From positions 1 through 37,519 of the forward strand of contig JAFGXO010000047.1 in NCBI GenBank assembly GCA_016936595.1: a stretch of DNA of 37,519 nucleotides, given 5' to 3'. Positions 27,101-33,408 of this stretch are shown piece after piece. The DNA is from Bacteroidales bacterium. GTDB lineage: Bacteria; Bacteroidota; Bacteroidia; Bacteroidales; JAFGUD01. Below the pieces are notes generated by a model. That model saw only the letters and a program-made list of their open reading frames with translations, was not told where the DNA came from and made no database searches. Made by a program: the position numbers and the translations under genes. Position 1 is the first letter of the stretch. Each line of letters starts with the position of its first letter.

Positions 27101-27832
27101 TTGAAAAAAAGTGAGGGGGTCTGTTCCTGAAGGAGCTTTAAAATCGTAAATATATAAATTATTAGCCCCTATGCACAAAGCTTTCCCATCTTGATAATCA
27201 AACATTCGGTATAAAAACTGACCGTAATATTTTATGGGATTTGGCAATTCTACCATAATATCGTTTTTTATGGTAAAAAAGTCGTCGCCATCACGAATAA
27301 TAATTCCAACTCCTTTTATGCAAGACATAGGATTAAACCGAGCTTTAGGATTCCAAACTTTTATTTGGTTTAATTGTTCGTTATATCTAAAAAGTTTTTG
27401 ATTGCTTCTAAAGTAAATACCTTCATCTGTTTCGTAAATTTCCCATACATCGGCAAATTGATTGTTGTTAGTGTCGAGCAGAGGTAAAAGGCTTACGTAT
27501 ATTATTTTGCCTAAAGAGTCGGACGCGAGATAACCAAATTCATTAGAACCGCCGGCATAAATTACACCGGATTTAGCTTTTAATAATGAACGGACATTAG
27601 ATTTTTGTGGCAAATAAATATGATTCCAGTTTTCGCCGTCAAAAACGTTAATTTCGGAAGTTGAACCAAAATACATTATTCCTCTATCGTCTTCGGTTAT
27701 TGTCCAAATTTGGGCATGTCCTTTATAATCTTTAAAGTTATAATAAGTTATAAATGGCGAACCAAAGTCTTGCGACAATAATTTTAAAAATATTATTGTT
27801 AAATATGCTATTAATATGCCTTTTTTACGCAT
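24170..27832 (-). CDS. Transmembrane sensor: regulator propeller, Y_Y_Y, PAS, SpoIIE/PP2C phosphatase
   Basis: The 1220-residue protein has an N-terminal signal/anchor, then a long periplasmic beta-propeller of 'two-component regulator propeller' type. It starts with IWTITEDDRGIMYFGS and continues with similar turns such as WLGMDKGISKVDF. A Y_Y_Y domain follows (~690-752, including YMLKGFDTDWSDWS). One membrane helix at ~762-783, a Gln/Glu-rich coiled coil (~784-842), a PAS domain with PAC tail (~843-955) and the linker IRYAQTIQNSFLPP come next. The C-terminus is a SpoIIE-type PP2C phosphatase (~1000-1220). Its metal-binding aspartates are Asp1008 (SGDFYW), Asp1025 (DCTGHG), Asp1080/1083 (DGMD), Asp1156 (FSDGYTD) and Asp1210/1211 (QRDD). 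The periplasmic half resembles Bacteroidetes hybrid sensors of glycan loci, but there is no kinase or DNA-binding part. It heads the galactoside run. Confidence 0.93.
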   Translation of the reverse strand: MRKKGILIAYLTIIFLKLLSQDFGSPFITYYNFKDYKGHAQIWTITEDDRGIMYFGSTSEINVFDGENWNHIYLPQKSNVRSLLKAKSGVIYAGGSNEFGYLASDSLGKIIYVSLLPLLDTNNNQFADVWEIYETDEGIYFRSNQKLFRYNEQLNQIKVWNPKARFNPMSCIKGVGIIIRDGDDFFTIKNDIMVELPNPIKYYGQFLYRMFDYQDGKALCIGANNLYIYDFKAPSGTDPLTFFQTNVDNEFKNSHLYMGCSIGDTAFAITTLTKGVFIINKQGKLIERINKDDGLKYNHVWITFLSKNNNLWLGMDKGISKVDFASPIRFWHQNTGLDDALNSVYIYKNKLFVAGMTGVYKISLDSGKLSKFDGLTYNVWNFAKINATSENKEQLLIATSKGLYTTDGQNLRFLKEITYNYYAFQSKINPLIIYATTLNAIIAYKFENNELIPVDTIKFDGLSIKVIEKDNFVWISTFFKGIYRVKVKPDSNKIFEQNSLSKYDTLKGFYNNLQLKVHDIDDILLFSSTKGLFEFDATSDSVILSTRLNIKNDENSQFASPFSIYNNFFIINNEEVLQFKKSNSDYINHDTIKYKILTNKSKSNIFIDSSLNVYITGFDGLYFFKNSPQKDELLNKFPVYIRKVTINKDSTIFYGNYSDASGKITAVQNDFFTPTLKYIDNNIEFEYASPYFIADQKVKYSYMLKGFDTDWSDWSNEYKNKYTNLREGNYIFMVKAINAYEIESYVAEYKFKIRPPWHRTTFAYIGYIILFLLILYFSVKIFNRRLKRQNLRLERLVNKRTAEINQQKEEILTKNEELMQQQEEILAQRDELEVINKELEKLSIVASETENSVFIMDKNGNFVWANNAFERIYGYSYLEFIDLHKNIFNYLSDNELEQKIKQLVFTSKKPFRYNSPILSKNGKKIWLQTTFTPIVEFGGELRMVAAVESDISKLKEFENQIVSKNELIESSIRYAQTIQNSFLPPKADFDKYFDNFIIYRPKDVVSGDFYWFIETSEFIFTGVVDCTGHGVPGAFMSLIGSRILTNLVKEKKIYSPAQILTELDKEIIKTLHQKDNTNQDGMDVVLCRFDKKTAKETNITFSTAKRPIVYTKNGKLFREKGTSRSIGGYRLYFNKIDFIDFELTLNKNDQIFLFSDGYTDQNNVNRDKFKTTKLTKILQDFSNANNNFDELKNTLENELDKWQKGTTQRDDISFIGLKIR

Positions 27833-27865
27833 AAACTAAATCTTGTTAAAAAGTTTGAGACAACA

Positions 27866-27873
27866 CAAATTTA
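27866..27873 (-). promoter_or_regulatory. Candidate -7 box TAAATTTG for the sensor/galactoside operon
   Basis: On the minus strand this matches TAnnTTTG and lies 33 bases before the ATG at 27832, giving a predicted leader of about 30 bases. No clear -33 TTTG is seen. An activator-dependent promoter would fit a regulated sugar operon, but that is inference. Confidence 0.45.
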
Positions 27874-27907
27874 CTAAAAATCTTTAAAATATTAAAATGA
27901 AATTTAT

Positions 27908-27938
27908 TTTGCTGTAAAAATAAATAATTCTAATTTTG
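27908..27938 (+). promoter_or_regulatory. Promoter of tRNA-Val
   Basis: TTTG at 27908-27911, then 19 bases, then TAATTTTG at 27931-27938: a full match to the Bacteroidetes form TTTG-N17..19-TAnnTTTG. The predicted start is only a few bases before the mature tRNA 5' end at 27949. Confidence 0.72.
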
Positions 27939-27948
27939 CAGAAAATAT

Positions 27949-28022
27949 GCGTGATTAACTCAGCGGTTTAGAGTGCTACCTTGACAGGGTAGAAGTCGGT
28001 GGTTCGAATCCACCATCGCGCA
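27949..28022 (+). tRNA. tRNA-Val (anticodon GAC)
   Basis: A full cloverleaf of 74 bases can be drawn. The acceptor stem GCGTGAT pairs with ATCGCGC (one G-T pair) with discriminator A at 28022. The D stem is ACTC/GAGT. The anticodon stem CTACC/GGTAG holds the loop TTGACAG, giving anticodon GAC for the valine codon GUC. The T stem GGTGG/CCACC holds the loop TTCGAAT. The bases after the discriminator are CAA, so the CCA end is not encoded and must be added. It stands alone between divergently placed minus-strand genes and has its own promoter. Confidence 0.96.
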
Positions 28023-28123
28023 CAATTTTTCTCCTCTCTAACTGTTGTTCTCCTAAATATTTCTGTTGTTTTACTATCTTCAATAATTTCAACAAAAATT
28101 AAACCTAAAATTTGGTTTGAGGC

Positions 28124-28948
28124 TTATAAATCTCTTTTTTTAATTATCATGTATGATAAATACAGAAAAATTCCTACATAGACTAACGGAATTATTAAAG
28201 TAATAATTTCGTTAAAGTGCATAGTTGCATCATTAAAGCCATTCATTTGTTGCTTCATCATGTCGTTCATGGCTGTATTTATAGACGGACGTGGAGTTAA
28301 AGAACTTATTGATTTTACGGGGAAGAAAAATACAGCATCTTCTAATTTAGCTCTTACAAATAATCTAAAAATAGCTTCAAAAAAGATGTATCCAAGATAA
28401 ACAATTATTGAAAGTCCTGTTGAACGTAAAAATAGGGATATTAACATTCCAAGGCTCATAAACGCAACCATTTGAATATAAGAATTTAATGCGAAAAATG
28501 AAGAACCTAATATTTTATTGAAGCTAATGTTGTCGGTATATATTAAACCAAAGGTTAATGACAAAATTATCATTAAAATAAACATTAGTATGGGCAAAAA
28601 AAGTATTAAAAGTATTTTGGAAAGTAGTATTTGTGATCTTTCGGTGCCAAAAACAAGTTGCTGACGCATCATTCTATAATTAAATTCGTTTCCGATAAGA
28701 ATAATCATTAGAAGAGCAAGAAGATGTGAAAAAAAGATGCCCAGATATGCAAAACTTGACCAAACAAACGGAAATTGGAAGAATTTTTGGGTGTCGAAGC
28801 CGGCACTATAAAAAACATTTATTTTAAAATTTGCTGTTGCTGCACCTATGGCAACTGCCAAAAAAAGAACTAATATTATTCCTGTTATAACCCAAAAAAC
28901 AGCATAACTCTTTATTTTGTGCCATTCAATTTTTAGTAATTGTATCAT
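28124..28948 (-). CDS. ABC-2-type transporter permease
   Basis: I choose the ATG at 28948, giving 274 residues starting MIQLLKIEWHKIKSYAVFWV. The in-frame GTG at 28963 overlaps the predicted -7 promoter box and would add five residues. The protein has about six hydrophobic helices, with a large loop after the first helix and a characteristic FNYRMMRQQLVFGTERSQIL segment. This matches ABC-2 family permeases such as those of efflux or export systems. The usual ATPase subunit is not next to it: one flank is the tRNA and the other is the divergent DUF3276 gene. Its partner must therefore be encoded elsewhere or it works differently. Substrate unknown. Confidence 0.78.
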   Translation of the reverse strand: MIQLLKIEWHKIKSYAVFWVITGIILVLFLAVAIGAATANFKINVFYSAGFDTQKFFQFPFVWSSFAYLGIFFSHLLALLMIILIGNEFNYRMMRQQLVFGTERSQILLSKILLILFLPILMFILMIILSLTFGLIYTDNISFNKILGSSFFALNSYIQMVAFMSLGMLISLFLRSTGLSIIVYLGYIFFEAIFRLFVRAKLEDAVFFFPVKSISSLTPRPSINTAMNDMMKQQMNGFNDATMHFNEIITLIIPLVYVGIFLYLSYMIIKKRDL

Positions 28949-28962
28949 CTTTTTAATTTTCA

Positions 28963-28992
28963 CAAATTTACTTAATATTTTTATTAGTCAAA
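28963..28992 (-). promoter_or_regulatory. Promoter of the ABC-2 permease gene
   Basis: On the minus strand TTTG (28992-28989), 18 bases, then TAAATTTG (28970-28963). The predicted transcription start lies about 11 bases before the ATG at 28948. This decides against the GTG at 28963, which falls inside the box. Confidence 0.68.
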
Positions 28993-28999
28993 AAATGTT

Positions 29000-29028
29000 T
29001 TTGTTAAAATTTCATTTTTTTATATTTG
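29000..29028 (+). promoter_or_regulatory. Promoter of the DUF3276 gene
   Basis: TTTG at 29000-29003, 17 bases, then TATATTTG at 29021-29028. The predicted start is about 12 bases before the ATG at 29044. It stands back to back with the permease promoter, so one stretch of about 70 bases serves both directions. Confidence 0.7.
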
Positions 29029-29043
29029 GCTAAAATTTCAATT

Positions 29044-29298
29044 ATGGATAATCACGAAAACAACGCAGTTTTTTCCTCTTCATTTAAAGCAGGACGACGT
29101 ACTTATTTTTTTGATCTGAAAAAAACTCGAACCGAAGACTTCTTTTTAACTATTACTGAAAGTAAAAAACACACCGATTTTGATACTGGTGATGTTAAGT
29201 TTGAAAAACACAGAATTTTTTTGTACGATGAAGATTTTGAAAATTTTGTTAATACGTTAAATGCTGTTTTGGAAAAGACTAAAAGAAATGATTTCTAA
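29044..29298 (+). CDS. DUF3276 (PUR-alpha-like) nucleic-acid-binding protein
   Basis: The ATG at 29044 gives 84 residues; an in-frame TTG at 29026 lies inside the promoter box and is rejected. The sequence (SSSFKAGRRTYFFDLKKTR, then FFLTITESKK, then FEKHRIFLYDEDFENFVNTL) matches the DUF3276 family of Bacteroidetes. This family is related to the PUR domain that binds single-stranded DNA and RNA. Such proteins are small, cytoplasmic, conserved and probably involved in nucleic-acid binding, with no firmly established role that I know of. It has its own promoter and is followed by the channel gene on the same strand after 105 bases. Confidence 0.8.
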   Translation: MDNHENNAVFSSSFKAGRRTYFFDLKKTRTEDFFLTITESKKHTDFDTGDVKFEKHRIFLYDEDFENFVNTLNAVLEKTKRNDF

Positions 29299-29403
29299 TT
29301 TTTTTTTGAAATAAACGCAAGATTTTTGGAATATTATTAAAAAATTTTGTGAAATCACCTTTTTGATTTAAATTTAGTGTTAAATTTATTTAATATAGAT
29401 ATT

Positions 29404-31305
29404 ATGAAACCTACTTTTAAACAGCGTTTTAATTATTTTTTTGATAATACCCTTTCGCGTGGAACTGCTTCAATAATTGTTTGGCTAAGCCTTGCCACAT
29501 TAATTTTTGTTATTGTTTTTTCAGTTATTTATATTGTTCTGGGTGTTAAATTTGAAGATACCGAGCAGTTAAACTTTTTTGAAGCATTTTGGCAAAGTTT
29601 GATGCGGTCGCTTGATCCCGGAACTGTTGCCGGTGATACGCATTGGTCATTACGTTTGGTTGGAATTATTGTAACTATTAGCGGTATTTTTATTTTAAGT
29701 AGTTTAATCGGAATTTTATCATCGGGTTTAGAAAATAAACTCGAAGAATTACGAAAAGGCAAGTCTATTGTGATAACAAAAAATCATACCCTTATTATTG
29801 GTTGGTCGCAAAAGGTTTTTCATATTATTTCCGAACTTGTAATTGCTAATGAAAATCAGCACAAACCAACCATTGTTATTTTATCTAATAAAGACAAAGT
29901 TGAAATGGACGATGAAATAAGGAGCGAAATTAAAGATACTAAAAACACCAAAGTAATAACTCGAAGCGGAGATCCATTAACCTCCGAATCTCTTAAAATA
30001 GTTAATCCCGATGAGGCAAAATCTATAATTATTTTGTCGCCCGATGGTGATTCTAATAATTCTGATATTCAAGTTATTAAATCTGTTTTAGCGTTAACAT
30101 ATAATCCCGAAAGAACTAATAAAAAATATCATATTGTTGCTGAAATAAAAGATATTGAAAATCTTGATGCTGCCGAAGTTGTTGGAAAAAATGAAACATC
30201 TTTTTTGTTTACTCAAGATATTATTGCCCGAATTACAGCACAAACAAGTCATCAGCCGGGCTTAAGTTTAATTTACATGGGGCTATTGTGCTATGAAGGA
30301 GACGAATTATATTTTAATAATATACCTGAACTAAAAGGACAAACTTTTAAAGATGCAATTTTTGCATTTGAAAACTCTATAGTTCTTGGTTTTAAAAATA
30401 ATAAAGGTGAAATATTTATTAATCCGCCTATGAATACTGTTATTGGTGCTGAAGATGAAATTTTAGCAATAAGCCAAGATGATGATACCCTTATTCTCTC
30501 CGGAAAAACTAATTATGAAATCAACAAAGATATTATATTGAATCGTGAAAGAATTTCTTCGATAGCTGTTGAAAAAAATATTATTCTTGGGTGGAATACT
30601 CGGGCTTTACAAATAATTTTTGAATTAGACAATATTGTTGCCAAGGGTTCAACTATGACAATTGTTTGTCAGAATGAAGGCGTACTAAAACAAATAAATA
30701 ATGTAGGAGAAAAAGTTAAAAATCAAAAGTTGAATTTTATTTCTTTAGATTATTCTAAACGTAAATCTTTAATAGAGCTTAATATAGTTGATTATGACAA
30801 TGTTATTGTTTTAAGTAATAGTTTTATTGCTCCGCAAGAAGCTGATGCAGTAACAATATTGGCTTTAATTCATATCAGAAATTTAGCTGAACAGCATAAT
30901 AAAAAATTAAACATTATTAGTGAAATGTTTGATCAAAAAAACAGACAACTTGCCGAAGTAACCGAAGCCGACGATTTTATTATCAGCCATGATTTAATTA
31001 GCCGTTTGTTGGCACAAGTATCTGAAACAAAAGAACTTAAAGCTGTTTTTGATGCTCTTTTTGAATCCGAAGGTTCTGAAATTTATCTGAAAAATATTAG
31101 TGATTATATTGATGTTGCACAGCCCGTAAACTTTTATACTTTACTTGAATCTGCAAGCCTAAAAGGTGAAACTGCAATTGGATACAGGATTGTAAAACAT
31201 TCTTACGATTCAAATAAAGAATACGGAATTGTTGTTAATCCTAAAAAATCTGAAAAAGTGCAATTTGAACAAGATGATAAAATAATAGTACTTTCGGAGG
31301 ATTAG
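29404..31305 (+). CDS. CASTOR/POLLUX-like ion channel with RCK-type NAD-binding domains
   Basis: I take the ATG at 29404, giving 633 residues starting MKPTFKQRFNYFFDNTLSRG; the upstream GTG at 29377 would add an unlikely nine residues. A membrane helix at ~24-48 is followed by a pore-like stretch FWQSLMRSLDPGTVAGDTHW and a second helix (LVGIIVTISGIFILSSLIGI). The SLDPGTxxGD filter-like motif is typical of bacterial relatives of the plant CASTOR/POLLUX channels. The rest holds two Rossmann-like RCK modules (HTLIIGWSQKVFHIISEL and NIILGWNTRALQIIFEL), each followed by TrkA_C-like parts. It probably passes cations across the inner membrane. Ion selectivity and ligand are unknown. Confidence 0.83.
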   Translation: MKPTFKQRFNYFFDNTLSRGTASIIVWLSLATLIFVIVFSVIYIVLGVKFEDTEQLNFFEAFWQSLMRSLDPGTVAGDTHWSLRLVGIIVTISGIFILSSLIGILSSGLENKLEELRKGKSIVITKNHTLIIGWSQKVFHIISELVIANENQHKPTIVILSNKDKVEMDDEIRSEIKDTKNTKVITRSGDPLTSESLKIVNPDEAKSIIILSPDGDSNNSDIQVIKSVLALTYNPERTNKKYHIVAEIKDIENLDAAEVVGKNETSFLFTQDIIARITAQTSHQPGLSLIYMGLLCYEGDELYFNNIPELKGQTFKDAIFAFENSIVLGFKNNKGEIFINPPMNTVIGAEDEILAISQDDDTLILSGKTNYEINKDIILNRERISSIAVEKNIILGWNTRALQIIFELDNIVAKGSTMTIVCQNEGVLKQINNVGEKVKNQKLNFISLDYSKRKSLIELNIVDYDNVIVLSNSFIAPQEADAVTILALIHIRNLAEQHNKKLNIISEMFDQKNRQLAEVTEADDFIISHDLISRLLAQVSETKELKAVFDALFESEGSEIYLKNISDYIDVAQPVNFYTLLESASLKGETAIGYRIVKHSYDSNKEYGIVVNPKKSEKVQFEQDDKIIVLSED

Positions 31306-31390
31306 ATTTTTATGTTAAAATATTAATTTGGGCTGGTTTATGACTGTTTATTCTTTGGGATAAATTTTTTAATGTATATTTAAAAATCCC

Positions 31391-31873
31391 TTAAAAATTC
31401 CAGCCTATACCAAGAGCAGGCATAAATTCGTATGCCGGATAAGAAGTATAAAGTCCTTTGATTCTAAAGAAAAAACCGTATTTGTAAGGTTGAATTCTTA
31501 TTGCTCCGCCTATAGTTAACCTTGGAGAATCAAATATTTGCGTGTCATTATCGTAAAATGAAATAATGCCCCCAAACACTTCCGGTTGAACCACGTGTTT
31601 TGTGTAAATAAGATGTAAATCGGAAGGAAATGCTATGTCTGAGAAGCCCCAGTTTGTCCATAATCCTGCTCCAATTCTGGCATTTAGCTCTAAATTATTG
31701 CTTGAAAGTAATGTTCTTTCATAATTAATTTGAAAACTATTGTAAAATATTAAAATAAATGCATCGGTGTAAATAGCATTTTTACCTCTTTGGGGATAAG
31801 TAACTTGTATTTGTGCATTGGCAGATACAACAAAACCGATAAAACCTAAAATTATTAGAACTTTTTTAATCAT
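31391..31873 (-). CDS. Small exported outer-membrane beta-barrel-like protein
   Basis: The 160-residue protein has a clear signal peptide (MIKKVLIILGFIGFVVSANA). The mature part is made of alternating polar and hydrophobic strands with many aromatics (FQINYERTLLSSNNLELNAR, GAGLWTNWGF, LTIGGAIRIQPYKYGFFFRI) and ends in the aromatic strand ALGIGWNF. This is the pattern of small outer-membrane barrels, whose last residue is usually Phe. I do not recognise a named family. No close operon partner: 85 bases to the convergent channel gene and 133 to the next gene upstream. Confidence 0.65.
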   Translation of the reverse strand: MIKKVLIILGFIGFVVSANAQIQVTYPQRGKNAIYTDAFILIFYNSFQINYERTLLSSNNLELNARIGAGLWTNWGFSDIAFPSDLHLIYTKHVVQPEVFGGIISFYDNDTQIFDSPRLTIGGAIRIQPYKYGFFFRIKGLYTSYPAYEFMPALGIGWNF

Positions 31874-32006
31874 TTACTTTGATATTAATAGAATGTTGTT
31901 AAAAAAAACAATTGTAATAGTATGCTTGGTGGTAAAATATTATTTATTTATGTGAAAATTATTTTTTTAGTTTAATTTTTTAATACTAATGAAGTGTAAT
32001 TGTTAT

Positions 32007-32720
32007 TTATTTAAAAAACACCAAATCTTCAGGAATAATTGTTTTGTTTATATAACGTAAAAAAATTTGAGCAACAGCAACAACATCTTGCTGACAGTAT
32101 TTTACTATTCGTTCCAAATCATTGTTTTCCCAGTAAATTTTACCAACCATGCTTCCGTCAATATCTGTTTTAGGCGATGGAATATCAAAAATTGCCGCAA
32201 GCAAGTCTAAAGAAGTCCAGTTCTTGTAATCTCCAAATCGCCACAAAGCAAGAGTATCGAGGTGTCTGATTTCCCAAGGTTTAGCTCCGGGAGTGTTTAG
32301 AATAGTTGCTAAATTAAGTTGATTTATTAAAGTACGACGAGCAATGAACGGAAAATCAAATTCTTTGCCGTTATGGGCACATAAAAAATGGTTTTCGGTG
32401 TTGTAATATCCGTCGAGCATTTTATTAAATTTTAGAAGAATATTTTTTTCGTCGTGCCCAAAAATTGATTTTACAAAAATAGCTAATTTGTTGTTGTTTT
32501 TTCTGATGTAGCAAAAAGAAATGCATACAATTTTGCCAAATTCAGCGTATATTGCTGCTTTATTGTATTGTTCTTCGGGTAGTGTATTTTCATCTAATTG
32601 TTGGGCTTTTTTATCCCAAAATATTCGCATTTTTTCCGGAATTTCGCTGTAATTTTTATATTGCGAAACAGTTTCAATATCAATAAATAATATTTTTTCT
32701 AAGTCAATTTTATTAAGCAT
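32007..32720 (-). CDS. 3'-5' exonuclease of the PolB-related DEDDy type
   Basis: The 237-residue cytoplasmic protein has an RNase H-like exonuclease core. The four expected acidic residues are visible: Asp14 and Glu16 in LFIDIETV, Asp122 in HNGKEFDFPFIARR, and Asp212 in the ExoIII motif YCQQD, with Tyr208 giving the DEDDy type. The pattern resembles the predicted exonuclease family related to the proofreading domain of B-family polymerases (PF10108). The substrate (DNA or RNA) cannot be told. Its start overlaps the end of the uridine kinase gene by 8 bases, so the two are probably translated together, although their roles are not obviously linked. Confidence 0.82.
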   Translation of the reverse strand: MLNKIDLEKILFIDIETVSQYKNYSEIPEKMRIFWDKKAQQLDENTLPEEQYNKAAIYAEFGKIVCISFCYIRKNNNKLAIFVKSIFGHDEKNILLKFNKMLDGYYNTENHFLCAHNGKEFDFPFIARRTLINQLNLATILNTPGAKPWEIRHLDTLALWRFGDYKNWTSLDLLAAIFDIPSPKTDIDGSMVGKIYWENNDLERIVKYCQQDVVAVAQIFLRYINKTIIPEDLVFFK

Positions 32721-33333
32721 AGGAACTTTTTAGATTTTTTTCGATAATGCTAACCAAAATATCAATAGCTACTTTGTTATTTCCACCTTCGGGAACAATT
32801 AAATCGGCATATTTTTTTGATGGTTCAATAAATTGTTCGTGCATTGGTTTTACTGTATCGTTATATCTGTCTAAAACATTTTCAACTGTTCTGCCTCTTT
32901 GAATAATATCTCTGCGAATAACCCTAATAAGACGGTCATCGGCATCGGCATAAACAAAAACTTTAATATCAAATAAATCTCTAAGTTCTTTGTTTGTGAG
33001 AATTAAAATTCCTTCAACAATAATAACATCGGTTGGTTTAACTAAGGTTGTTTGGCTTAATCGCGAGCAAGTTATGTAAGAATATTGTGGTTGCTCAATA
33101 TCTTTGCCTTTTTTAAGCTGCTTTAAATGTTTAACAAGTAGGTCAAATTCTAAAGCTGTTGGGTGGTCAAAATTCATTTTTTGACGTTCCTCTAACGGAA
33201 GATGACTATTGTCTTTGTAATAAGCATCTTGTGAAAGAATAGCTACTTCGTCTTTAGGTAATTTATCAAGAACTTTTTTTACAACGGTTGTTTTTCCGGA
33301 ACCGGTACCTCCGGCAATACCTACTATTAGCAT
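32713..33333 (-). CDS. udk: Uridine/cytidine kinase
   Basis: The 206-residue protein has the usual length of bacterial Udk. The Walker A loop GGTGSGKT lies at 8-15 after the start MLIVGIA. The further family blocks ILSQDAYYKDNSHLPLEER, NFDHPTALEFDLL, EGILILTN and VRRDIIQRGR followed by TVENVLDRY identify uridine kinase. It phosphorylates uridine and cytidine to UMP and CMP in pyrimidine salvage. It is first in a two-gene unit with the exonuclease. A terminator for the upstream tricorn gene lies between the two, so udk should have its own promoter in the AT-rich bases ahead of 33333. Confidence 0.95.
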   Translation of the reverse strand: MLIVGIAGGTGSGKTTVVKKVLDKLPKDEVAILSQDAYYKDNSHLPLEERQKMNFDHPTALEFDLLVKHLKQLKKGKDIEQPQYSYITCSRLSQTTLVKPTDVIIVEGILILTNKELRDLFDIKVFVYADADDRLIRVIRRDIIQRGRTVENVLDRYNDTVKPMHEQFIEPSKKYADLIVPEGGNNKVAIDILVSIIEKNLKSSYA

Positions 33334-33364
33334 TTTTTTTGGTTTATTATTGTTTAATATTTAT

Positions 33365-33400
33365 AAAAAAAGGGCAATATAGCCGAAGCTAATAGCCCTT
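33365..33400 (-). terminator. Intrinsic terminator behind the tricorn protease gene
   Basis: On the minus strand AAGGGC (33400-33395) pairs with GCCCTT (33375-33370). Inside this, TAGC and GCTA close a TTCG tetraloop (33391-33380), with a small internal loop between the two stems. A run of seven T follows directly (33371-33365). Hairpin plus T-run, starting 9 bases after the tricorn stop codon, is a standard rho-independent terminator. Confidence 0.85.
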
Positions 33401-33408
33401 AATATTAT

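Noticed and set aside
27999-28181. 60-codon plus-strand frame starting in the tRNA
   Set aside because: It begins inside the T arm of tRNA-Val and its sequence is the translation of tRNA and AT-rich spacer.
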